NCBI RefSeq assembly: GCF_001613085.1
Contig: NZ_BDBR01000002.1
Location: 434,001 to 498,000 of the forward strand
DNA: 64,000 bases
Direction: 5' to 3'
Source: Nocardia salmonicida NBRC 13393
GTDB taxonomy: Bacteria > Actinomycetota > Actinomycetes > Mycobacteriales > Mycobacteriaceae
Made by a program: the position numbers and the translations under genes. Below the pieces are notes generated by a model. It did not search any database. It saw only the letters and a program-made list of their open reading frames with translations, and was not told the DNA's origin. Each line of letters starts with the position of its first letter. The first letter of the stretch is position 1. Positions 56,747 through 64,000 of this stretch are shown one piece after another.

Positions 56747-59130
56747 GTCAGCCGCTCCGCCAGGTAGGGCGAGGTCCGGCTCACCGGATTGTCCGCCACC
56801 TGCTCCGGTGTCCCCTGTGCCACGATTCGGCCCCCCTGCCCGCCACCGCCCGGTCCCATGTCGATCACATGATCGGCTTCGGCGACCACGGTCATGTCGT
56901 GTTCGACCACCACCACGCTCGCGCCGCTGTCGACGAGCGAATTCAGTTGTGTCATCAGGATATCGGTGTCGGCCGGATGCAGCCCGGTTGTCGGTTCGTC
57001 GAGCAGGTAGACGGTGCCCGCGCGCCGCGCTCGCTGCAACTCGGTGGCCAGCTTCACCCGCTGCGCTTCACCACCGGACAGTTCGGTGGCAGGTTGCCCG
57101 AGCCGCAGGTAGCCGAGGCCGACATCGCGCAGCGTGTGCAGAGCGCGCGCGACGACGCCGACGTCGGCGAGGAAGTCGGCGGCGCGGTCGACGGTCATGT
57201 CGAGCACCTGGGCGATCGTGGTGTCGCGATAGGTGATTTCGAGGGTTTCGGGGTTGTAGCGCGCACCGTGGCAGGCCGGGCACGGGCTGTAGGTACTGGG
57301 CAGGAACAGCAGTTCCACGGTGATGTATCCCTCGCCCTGACAGGTCGGGCAACGTCCTTCGGCGACATTGAACGAGAACCGGCCGACGCCGTACCCGCGA
57401 GCTTGGGCGGCCTCGGTCGCGGCGAACAGTTTGCGTACCGTGTCGAACAGGCCGGTGTAGGTGGCCAGGTTCGACCGTGGGGTGCGCCCGATCGGCGCCT
57501 GGTCGACCTCGACGACTCGCACGATGTCCGCATCCGCCTCGGCGGTGGTCGAAACAGCGTGCAGCAGTGTGGATTTGCCCGATCCGGAGACACCGGTGAT
57601 CGCGGTGAACACACCGAGGGGAATGTCGACGTCGAGGTCTTGCAGATTGTGGCTGGTGATCGCGCGCAGTCGCAGCGCGCCGGTGGGCGTGCGGGCCGCG
57701 CGCGGGGGACGCACGATCTCGTCGAACAGGTAGGGCCGGGTGACCGAGTCGGCCACTTCGCGCAAGCCGTCGACTTCACCGGCGTAGAGCACCGTGCCGC
57801 CGTGCACGCCCGCGCCGGGACCGATGTCGATGAGCCAGTCGGCGTGACGGACGACGTCGAGGTCGTGTTCGACGAGGAACACGCTGTTACCCGAATTCTT
57901 GAGCCGGTCGAGCACTTTCGTCAGAGCGGCGGTATCGGCCGGGTGCAGTCCCGCTGACGGCTCGTCGAGAATGTAGACGACACCGAACAGTCCCGACCGC
58001 AGCTGCCCGGCCAGTCGTAATCGTTGCAGCTCACCGCCGGACAGTGTCGGACTCTCCCGGTCGACGCTCAGATAACCGAGCCCGAGTTCGATCAGCACAT
58101 CGATGCGCGAGGTCAGGTCCTGGGTGAGCACCGCCAGCGCCTCCGTGCCAGGGGTGTAGGGCCGCAACACCTCGACGAGCTCACCCAGCGGCAGGTCGGC
58201 GAGTTCGGTGATGTTGTACCCGGCGAAGGTCACCGCGAGCGCTTCGGGTTTGAGTCGCCGCCCGTCACACAACGGGCAGACGGCGGTGTGCAGGTGCTCG
58301 GCCGCGCGGGCCCTGGTGGCCTCGCTCTTGGATTCGGCGTGCGAGCGCAGCAGTAACTGTTTGGCGCCGGTGTAGGTGCCCTGGTAGGGGCGGTGGATGC
58401 GATGCGGTTCGCGCACGGGTTCCACCGTGACGACCGGTTTCTCCTCGGTGAACAGGATCCATTCGCGGGCGGCGGGTGAGAGTTCACGCCACGGGCGGTC
58501 GATGTCGTAGCCGAGCGCGCTCAGCACGTCGCGCAGGTTCTTGCCCTGCCAGGCGCCGGGCCACGACGCGATCGCGCCCTCTCGGATGCTCAGCGACGGG
58601 TCGGGGACCATCGACGCCTCGGTGGCTTCGTGGACGACGCCTTGTCCGTGGCAGCGCGGGCAGGCGCCTTCGACGGTGTTCGGGGAGAACGCGTCGGAGT
58701 AGAGGCGGTTGGTGCCCTCCGGGTAGTGCCCGGGGCCGGTTCTTGCGGGGGTGTCGGGGTAGTCACCTTCGCGGGACATGAGCATGCGCAACGTGTTCGA
58801 GATCGCGGTGACGGTGCCGACGGTCGATCGTGACGACGGCGAGGACCGACGCTGGGCCAGGGCCACCGTCGGCGGCAGGCCGGTGACAGTGTCGACATCG
58901 GGAGCTTCGACCTGGTTCAGCAACCTCCGGGCATACGGTGCCACCGACTCCAGATAGCGGCGTTGCGATTCCGCGTACAGCGTGCCGAACGCCAACGAAG
59001 ACTTGCCTGAGCCCGACACACCCGTGAACGCGACCAGGGCGTCTCGGGGCATATCCACGTCGACATCGCGCAGATTGTGGACCCGGGCGCCACGCACCCG
59101 AACCGAAGGATCGACCTCGTGCGAATCCAC
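56743..59130 (-). CDS. Class II UvrA (UvrA2/DrrC-type) ABC ATPase
   Basis: 795 residues, shorter than housekeeping UvrA (about 950) because the UvrB-binding region is missing. Two ABC cassettes: Walker A FTGVSGSGKSSLAFGTL (about residue 35) and ITGVSGSGKSTLLHAV; two signature motifs SGGELQRLRLAGQL and SGGEAQRVKLATEL; Walker B VVYILDEPSAGLHP and VYLLDEPTTGLHP. Zinc fingers CPRCHGQG, CPLCDG, CPTCQGEG and CPACHG. Class II members protect against intercalating and DNA-binding antibiotics, and several sit in the producer clusters. The coupled HdeD-like gene follows. Confidence 0.94.
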   Translation of the reverse strand: MDSHEVDPSVRVRGARVHNLRDVDVDMPRDALVAFTGVSGSGKSSLAFGTLYAESQRRYLESVAPYARRLLNQVEAPDVDTVTGLPPTVALAQRRSSPSSRSTVGTVTAISNTLRMLMSREGDYPDTPARTGPGHYPEGTNRLYSDAFSPNTVEGACPRCHGQGVVHEATEASMVPDPSLSIREGAIASWPGAWQGKNLRDVLSALGYDIDRPWRELSPAAREWILFTEEKPVVTVEPVREPHRIHRPYQGTYTGAKQLLLRSHAESKSEATRARAAEHLHTAVCPLCDGRRLKPEALAVTFAGYNITELADLPLGELVEVLRPYTPGTEALAVLTQDLTSRIDVLIELGLGYLSVDRESPTLSGGELQRLRLAGQLRSGLFGVVYILDEPSAGLHPADTAALTKVLDRLKNSGNSVFLVEHDLDVVRHADWLIDIGPGAGVHGGTVLYAGEVDGLREVADSVTRPYLFDEIVRPPRAARTPTGALRLRAITSHNLQDLDVDIPLGVFTAITGVSGSGKSTLLHAVSTTAEADADIVRVVEVDQAPIGRTPRSNLATYTGLFDTVRKLFAATEAAQARGYGVGRFSFNVAEGRCPTCQGEGYITVELLFLPSTYSPCPACHGARYNPETLEITYRDTTIAQVLDMTVDRAADFLADVGVVARALHTLRDVGLGYLRLGQPATELSGGEAQRVKLATELQRARRAGTVYLLDEPTTGLHPADTDILMTQLNSLVDSGASVVVVEHDMTVVAEADHVIDMGPGGGGQGGRIVAQGTPEQVADNPVSRTSPYLAERLT

Positions 59131-59192
59131 AGCTACCTACCGTACTCCCGAAGCGGTGACCTTCGGGGCGAACGCGCCCGTTGGCGTAGAGC

Positions 59193-60398
59193 CTAGAAGG
59201 GCCAGCCCAATTGCGGCGCGCGATCGGCGGTGAACGCTGCGTCGAACGCGCGCAGCACCTTCGGATCCTCGACGGCGATCCGGTGCGCGGCGGCGAAAGT
59301 GCTGGCACGCTGCCCGCCGAAGTAGAGGGCGCCGAGAATGTTGATGTCGAAGGCGAGTGTCGCTGTCCGGGTGGTGGGCTCACATTCGGCGAGGCCGTCA
59401 CGGATGCGCAGGGCGAAATTTCCGCCGGCGCCGCGGAACGGATCGTGCACCGCCAGCACGGTATCGAGGTCGGCGCGGTAGGTGCGCGCGGTCAGGGCGG
59501 CGGGTACGTCCATGACCCGCGCCCACAGTGCGTCGCCGCGGTGGGTCACCTGCACCGCGCGTGGGTCGGTGAGCATGTGGGCCAGCGGATCGTCGTCGGC
59601 GATCTCGGCTTCGACGGTGTCGACGAGGTCCATGCCGAGCAGCACCCGCCACAGTGCGGCGTGCGCTTCAGGGGTCACGGCACGGAATTCCCACACCGAG
59701 GCGATATCGCGGCCATCCCGCCGGAAGCGCCGATACAGGGCGTAGCCGTCGGCGTGCAGCAGCACGAACAGTGTCGTCGCGCCCTGGCGATGGCGCTCCA
59801 CATCGGCGAAGAACAGGTCCCACTTGGCATCCGGACGATCCTGCGCACCCGAGGTCACTTCCTGCCAGCGTTGGTAGATCTCGCGAATCCGCGAGGCGGC
59901 GTCGGCCAGCGTCTCCAGGGTGACACCGCCCGGATCGGGTGTAGTGGGACGGAATTCGGCGCGCCGCGTATCTATGTGGATCGCGGTGTCGAGAATGGCC
60001 ACCTCGTACCCGAACCGCCCGTAGATCGTGCCCTCGCTGGCCGTGAAGATCGTCAACGGCAATCCGTCGGCCTCGGTTCGAGCATGCTGGGCCTCATAGA
60101 GCTCGCGCAGAATCCCCCGCCGCCGATGCGTCGGAGCCACCGCGACCCCCGATACCCCGCACGCCCGCACCGACCGTTGCCCCGGCACCGTGACCGTCAT
60201 CGTCCGATCCACCGTGTGCCCGACGATCCGGTCACCGTCCACCGCGACCAACGACCGCTCGACCGGAAAGACCTTGCCCCGGAATTCGTCCTCGTCACCG
60301 CCGTACCGCATCCCGAACCCGGCCTCTTGCAACCCCAAGATCGCAGCCGAGTCCGCCTGGGTAGCCGCTCGAACGCACACGCTCTTCGCCGATGCCAT
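59193..60398 (-). CDS. eis: Eis-type N-acetyltransferase
   Basis: 401 residues, the length of mycobacterial Eis (about 402). Tandem GNAT fold: the acetyl-CoA site is SGVAVAPTHRRRGILREL in the N-terminal domain. The C-terminal sterol-carrier-like domain ends in PQLGWPF, whose terminal phenylalanine carboxylate is the family's catalytic base. It acetylates amines of aminoglycosides and other substrates; clinical overexpression in M. tuberculosis gives kanamycin resistance. Start MASAKSV (60398) is used because the longer frame is not conserved. Confidence 0.93.
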   Translation of the reverse strand: MASAKSVCVRAATQADSAAILGLQEAGFGMRYGGDEDEFRGKVFPVERSLVAVDGDRIVGHTVDRTMTVTVPGQRSVRACGVSGVAVAPTHRRRGILRELYEAQHARTEADGLPLTIFTASEGTIYGRFGYEVAILDTAIHIDTRRAEFRPTTPDPGGVTLETLADAASRIREIYQRWQEVTSGAQDRPDAKWDLFFADVERHRQGATTLFVLLHADGYALYRRFRRDGRDIASVWEFRAVTPEAHAALWRVLLGMDLVDTVEAEIADDDPLAHMLTDPRAVQVTHRGDALWARVMDVPAALTARTYRADLDTVLAVHDPFRGAGGNFALRIRDGLAECEPTTRTATLAFDINILGALYFGGQRASTFAAAHRIAVEDPKVLRAFDAAFTADRAPQLGWPF

Positions 60399-60410
60399 CC
60401 TCGTACCCTC

Positions 60411-60460
60411 CCACGCCACCCCAGCACTGCACATCTGGTTTTCGACCCGTGGTGGCGTGG
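60411..60460 (-). other. 10-bp inverted repeat with 30-base loop between the maltokinase-cap gene and eis
   Basis: CCACGCCACC (60411-60420) and GGTGGCGTGG (60451-60460) are perfect complements. The long loop makes a simple terminator less likely. It lies just past the stop of the maltokinase-cap gene and upstream of eis (both on the minus strand). Confidence 0.4.
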
Positions 60461-60478
60461 TGGGGAGCAGTTGTGGGG

Positions 60479-61090
60479 CTAGTCGGTGAGCACGGTGATC
60501 AGCTCCACGACCGGGCCCAGCGCGGAGGGCACGGCGACCGAGCCCGCCGCGCCGAGTCGTACGGCTGCGGGCGAGCGGTGGAATCGCACGACAGCGGACC
60601 CGATGGGAACGTCGGTGTGGGTGATGTCGTCCAGACCGATGCCGACATCACCCTCGATCGACCGGTGTTCGGGCTGCGTCACGACGACGGTCGGATCCGG
60701 CGCGTCGCTGACGCTCTGAGCCTGAGCCCTCGTCCGACCTGTCAGCAGATCCACGACGGCGCCGATCGCGACCGGATCGCGGGTGCCGTCGTAGATCCAG
60801 CGACGGCCCAGTACTCCGTGTTCGGCAGTGCCGACGAGCGCGGCGTCACCTCCCGGCAGCGGCGCCCCACGATAGGTCAACGGCACCTGATACAACACTT
60901 CGTCGGCACCGGAATCGTCGACGAACAGCAGGAATTCGATGCCCACCTCGCCTGCGGGATCGTCGAGGCGGAACCCGCCGGCCTTCCGGATGTGTGGTGT
61001 CGTGCCCCGGTACCACTGCCGGCTGGGCAACCACGTCGCGACGAGATGGCGCTTGGACGGGGTGACGGTGGTCTGGTTGATGACTGCCAT
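60479..61090 (-). CDS. Stand-alone maltokinase N-terminal cap-like protein
   Basis: 203 residues matching the cap region of maltokinase only: LVATWLPSRQWYRGT near the N-terminus, then the beta-rich core FLLFVDDSGADEVLYQVPLTYRG and GRRWIYDGTRDPVAIGAVVDLLTG. There is no kinase domain (no phosphate-binding loop or HRD-like motif) and no signal peptide. In M. tuberculosis Mak the cap and kinase are one protein. Here the cap exists alone in an operon with a subtilase 8 bases upstream, so a role other than maltose phosphorylation is likely. Confidence 0.8.
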   Translation of the reverse strand: MAVINQTTVTPSKRHLVATWLPSRQWYRGTTPHIRKAGGFRLDDPAGEVGIEFLLFVDDSGADEVLYQVPLTYRGAPLPGGDAALVGTAEHGVLGRRWIYDGTRDPVAIGAVVDLLTGRTRAQAQSVSDAPDPTVVVTQPEHRSIEGDVGIGLDDITHTDVPIGSAVVRFHRSPAAVRLGAAGSVAVPSALGPVVELITVLTD

Positions 61091-61098
61091 CGCGGGTA

Positions 61099-62547
61099 TC
61101 AGCCTTTCGCCGACATGGCGCGCACGTCTGGCAGGGTGCCGATGCGCTGGGTGGTGGGACGGCCGGGGGCGGCGGTCTGGGCGGAGCCTGTTGTGCGGAG
61201 CAGGGTCCTTATCTGTTCCGGGGTCGCGCGGCCGGGGCCGTGGGCGCGGATGCCCTGGTAGGCGGCGACGGCGCCGACGACGATCGGCGAGGCGCTGGAG
61301 GTGCCGCTGAATTCGTCGGTGTACCAGAGGTCTTCGTCGGGACCGCCTTGGAGATCGCCGTAGCCGGTGGTGGTGACCTCACGGCCCCAGCCTTGGACGT
61401 CGAGGCGGGCGCCGTGGTTGGAGAAGTCCAGACGCGAGCGGGCGGGGCCGTGGTCGCGGCCGTGCAGGCCCGGTGGTGGGGCGCCCGCGCCGACCAGGAC
61501 TGCGCCGGAGTCGGCCCGGCCCGCGCGAAACGGGTTGTGCCAGGTGGCGGGGAAATCACCGGGGCGGGTGTCGTAGACGGCGTCGTCGAGGTTTTCGGCC
61601 CCATTTCCCCCCGCTTCGATGACGACGACGCCGCGGCTCACGGCGTAGCGGATGGCGGCGAAGTCGTCGGGCCACCATTCCACGGCGATGTAGCCACGCT
61701 GATCAGGAGTGGCCCGGTAGTCGAATCGCGGACCGGGGCGATGCAATTCGATGAGGACGATGTCGCCGGGGTTCAAGGCGTCGGCCGCGGAGCGGATCGC
61801 GGCGGCCGAGCCGATGCCGAAGACGGACATGGCCCTGATGTGGGCCTCGGGTGCGATCCCGGTGACGCCGAAGGCGTTGAGGTCGCCGCTGATCTCACCG
61901 GCGACGGCGGTGCCGTGATTGCGCCACCCCAGATCGTCGGACGCGGTGCCACCGATCATCCCGCCTTGGTTCTGGCGCAGGTCCTCGTGGGTGAACCGCC
62001 ACGCGCCCTCAACGTCGATCACCCGCACGCCGGTGCCGAGCCCGCCGGGCTGACCGTGCGCCCACACCGCATCGATACCGTGGGGCGCGGCGTCCAGATA
62101 GGCCTGCCTGACCCGGAAATCGGGTGTCACAGCGGGCGCTCGCGGCGCGACGATGGTGTCCGCGAGCGGTGCCAGCGGCAGTTCGGCCGCGGGCTTCACA
62201 TAGGCGGCGGCCACGGTGTCGTCCTCGCGCAGCCGATGCGCGAGTTCGCCGAGGTCACCCAGCTCACCGTGCACCGAGTAGTAGCTGAGGTAGTCCCCCG
62301 CGACCGGTGCCTGCGGTGTGTCGGCCAGTCTGGCCGCAAGTCGATTGTCCGGACCGAAGATCGGCACCAGACGTGCCGAGCCGGGGAGCAATTCATCGAC
62401 TCTGGTGCGGACGGATCGGTTCTCGCGCAAGGCGATCGGTGTGATCTCCGGGCCGGTCGGCGTGGTGATGACGATCAGTTCGCCCGGCGGGACCGCGGGT
62501 GCGGCCACCCCTGATCGACGCTGCCTGCTGGATCGAGTGGCGGCCAT
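61099..62547 (-). CDS. S8 subtilisin-like serine peptidase without signal peptide
   Basis: 482 residues. Catalytic residues: aspartate D178 in RVIDVEGAW, histidine H211 in NHGTAVAGEISG, serine S417 in GTSSASPIVVG; the oxyanion asparagine is in VIEAGGNGAEN. The N-terminal 150 residues are a propeptide-like region, but no secretion signal or membrane anchor is seen, so it would act in the cytoplasm. Arginine-rich first 12 residues. It is the third gene of the operon with the radical SAM gene; 8 bases separate it from the maltokinase-cap gene. Confidence 0.9.
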   Translation of the reverse strand: MAATRSSRQRRSGVAAPAVPPGELIVITTPTGPEITPIALRENRSVRTRVDELLPGSARLVPIFGPDNRLAARLADTPQAPVAGDYLSYYSVHGELGDLGELAHRLREDDTVAAAYVKPAAELPLAPLADTIVAPRAPAVTPDFRVRQAYLDAAPHGIDAVWAHGQPGGLGTGVRVIDVEGAWRFTHEDLRQNQGGMIGGTASDDLGWRNHGTAVAGEISGDLNAFGVTGIAPEAHIRAMSVFGIGSAAAIRSAADALNPGDIVLIELHRPGPRFDYRATPDQRGYIAVEWWPDDFAAIRYAVSRGVVVIEAGGNGAENLDDAVYDTRPGDFPATWHNPFRAGRADSGAVLVGAGAPPPGLHGRDHGPARSRLDFSNHGARLDVQGWGREVTTTGYGDLQGGPDEDLWYTDEFSGTSSASPIVVGAVAAYQGIRAHGPGRATPEQIRTLLRTTGSAQTAAPGRPTTQRIGTLPDVRAMSAKG

Positions 62548-62616
62548 GGTTACCAGTCAACCGCGCCCCGCGCTCGCCCGCTACTGTTCTGCCGCACCGG
62601 CTTCTGCGACACGCCG

Positions 62617-62889
62617 TCACCACATCACGCCGACGACCCCGACCACAGCGATCGCCGCGACGTAGGCCAGCACCAGGCGGGTGTCGCGCAACCAGCATCG
62701 ACTGCGCCGCAACCCGGCCCGCCACGCCCGCCAATACCCGGCGAACGCGAGCGCGCCGAACCCGACCACCGCCCACGGGCCCACCAACCACGTCAGCAAC
62801 GCCACGGTCGCCACCACACACAACGTCAACGGGTCGTGCGGCTGCTGGGCGCGCATCGCCTCCTCGTAATAGACCCCGCGCTCGCTCAC
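62617..62889 (-). CDS. Small membrane protein
   Basis: 90 residues from GTG 62889, which overlaps the radical SAM stop (GTGA). Two or three hydrophobic segments: LCVVATVALLTWLVGPWAVVGFGALAFAGYW and the C-terminal VLAYVAAIAVVGVVGV. The frame can be read further upstream to 62991, but that part lies inside the radical SAM gene and is low-complexity. No family recognised; it may anchor the enzyme or carry the product. Confidence 0.7.
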   Translation of the reverse strand: MSERGVYYEEAMRAQQPHDPLTLCVVATVALLTWLVGPWAVVGFGALAFAGYWRAWRAGLRRSRCWLRDTRLVLAYVAAIAVVGVVGVMW

Positions 62890-64000
62890 CGCACCTCCAC
62901 CGGCAGCAACGCCCGTCCCGACGGTGCCGACGCCGACAACCGTTGCCGCGACAGCGCGGGCCACGCCTGCACCGCACAGAACGGCGCGCACTGATCAGCA
63001 TCGGCGCGAGTGCCCACATGTACGCAACACTGGGTGAGTCGTTCTTCGATCATCGTCGACATATCCATGAACGGTTTGATCGTGATCCGCACGACCCGTT
63101 CCCCGAGCAGTGTCCGCAACCGTGTGCGCCGTCCGGGCAATGCCGACGACGCCAACGTCAGCAGGGTGGACATCCCCAGGTCGCAGTTCTCGCAGATATT
63201 GCGCCACACCCGCCCGATCTCCGGATGCGACAGCGACGACTGCTCCGACAGCAGTCCCAGCAGCGACTCCTGCACCGCCATCCGCAGTTCGGCGGGCAGC
63301 GCCGAGTCCGCGATCCGGTTCGACACCAGCCCCAACTGCTGTTTCAACCTCTCGTGCCCGATCAGTGAGACCAGCGACCGCCACTGCCCGGCGTCATCAC
63401 GCAACAGGTAGCCGACCGAGCAGCAGTGCGGATGCGAACACGGCAGCGCGGTGAGGTCACGCCAGGTCACCAGCCCGTCGGTCTGCGGGCCGAGTCGGCG
63501 CAGCACGCCGGTGTGGGTGAGCCGGTCCATCGGGTCGATCGCTCCCGAACGCCCGGACCCGAATTGCGGTTGGATCGAGACTCCGCCGACGAACGGGGTG
63601 TCCATGGCGGTGCGCAGGACCGCGCCGATCTCGTCGTCGTTCACGCCCAGCGCCACTGTCATCACCAAGGTGGTGAAGACGGCGTTCGACGAAAGCCGTT
63701 GCAGTGCTTGCTGTTTGCGGACCCGCAGGTCACCGCCGCGGTGATGGCGTGAGGCCTGCGCTGTTTCCCCGTCGTATTGCAGATACACCTCGACCCGGTC
63801 GCGATGGGTACGCAGCAGCGCCAGCAGTTCGTCGTCGACGGCGATGCGCAGACCGTTGGTGTTGAGCAGGATTCGGGTGATGGGCCGCGCGGTGAGCTCG
63901 GCCAGCAGTCGCGCCAACTGCGGATGCAGGGTCGGCTCACCGCCGCTGAGCATCAGCACGTCCAGGCGCCCGTTCTCGCGGGCCAGCCGCTGATCGACAT
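62886..64000 (-). CDS. Radical SAM enzyme, Tes-like (5' end outside window)
   Basis: The frame is open to the window edge (VDQRLARENGRLDVLMLSGGEPTLHP), so the CxxxCxxC cluster loop lies beyond it. SGGEPTLHP is the SAM-binding glycine motif. The C-terminal pattern PFMDMSTMIEERLTQCCVHV followed by APFCAVQAW, and ICENC before it, resemble archaeal Tes/MJ0619-type proteins that join lipid tails by C-C bonds. Several further cysteines (CSHPHCCS) suggest one or more auxiliary clusters. The product here is unknown. First complete part of a minus-strand operon with the small membrane protein, subtilase and maltokinase-cap genes. Confidence 0.8.
   Translation of the reverse strand, partial: VDQRLARENGRLDVLMLSGGEPTLHPQLARLLAELTARPITRILLNTNGLRIAVDDELLALLRTHRDRVEVYLQYDGETAQASRHHRGGDLRVRKQQALQRLSSNAVFTTLVMTVALGVNDDEIGAVLRTAMDTPFVGGVSIQPQFGSGRSGAIDPMDRLTHTGVLRRLGPQTDGLVTWRDLTALPCSHPHCCSVGYLLRDDAGQWRSLVSLIGHERLKQQLGLVSNRIADSALPAELRMAVQESLLGLLSEQSSLSHPEIGRVWRNICENCDLGMSTLLTLASSALPGRRTRLRTLLGERVVRITIKPFMDMSTMIEERLTQCCVHVGTRADADQCAPFCAVQAWPALSRQRLSASAPSGRALLPVEVR

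Overview
The window is about 70% GC throughout. It reads as chromosomal DNA of a mycolic-acid actinobacterium, most likely Nocardia. The evidence is a Nocardia-type rifampicin monooxygenase, an Eis-type acetyltransferase, a class II UvrA, LexA boxes of the CGAAC-N4-GTTCG type, and a nuo operon preceded by a receiver-like gene as in mycobacteria. No tRNA, rRNA, insertion sequence, integrase or CRISPR array was seen.

Layout. 1-11.7 kb: the 3' part of a terminal NRPS (partial C, A-PCP-E, C-A-PCP, C-A-PCP-TE). 11.8-17.5 kb: a twice-frameshifted serine hydrolase with a MerR regulator, a small operon (dinucleotide-fold reductase, AhpD-like protein, Nudix hydrolase, membrane protein) and a frameshifted winged-helix gene. 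17.5-22.8 kb: a BlaI-type repressor divergent from a Rox-like rifampicin monooxygenase whose leader carries a rifamycin-associated element, then an ECF41-type sigma factor, a flavodoxin-fold protein, a Y-family polymerase whose start codon lies inside a LexA box, and a small membrane protein. 22.9-27.8 kb: class I fructose-bisphosphatase, a MerR-thioredoxin pair, two unassigned proteins and a degenerate response regulator. 28.2-43.9 kb: the complete complex I operon nuoA-N, with nuoH and nuoI read as one fused frame, followed by a coupled methyltransferase. 44.5-54 kb: an imine reductase-like gene, several regulator/enzyme pairs with clear palindromic operators (TetR/saccharopine dehydrogenase-like, WYL/epoxide hydrolase), hydrolases, an F420-type nitroreductase and a DHA2 drug transporter. 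54-60.4 kb: a membrane-anchored solute-binding-like protein, an HdeD-like protein, class II UvrA and Eis. 60.5-64 kb: a minus-strand operon of a Tes-like radical SAM enzyme (cut by the window edge), a small membrane protein, a subtilase without signal peptide and a stand-alone maltokinase-cap protein.

The nuo block is housekeeping respiration. Much of the rest is antibiotic response (rox, class II uvrA, eis, DHA2 pump) and specialised metabolism (NRPS). The least explained unit is the radical SAM/subtilase/maltokinase-cap operon at the right edge. Three homopolymer indels break two otherwise intact genes, so the assembly may contain indel errors. This should be kept in mind when judging the pseudogenes and the nuoHI fusion.
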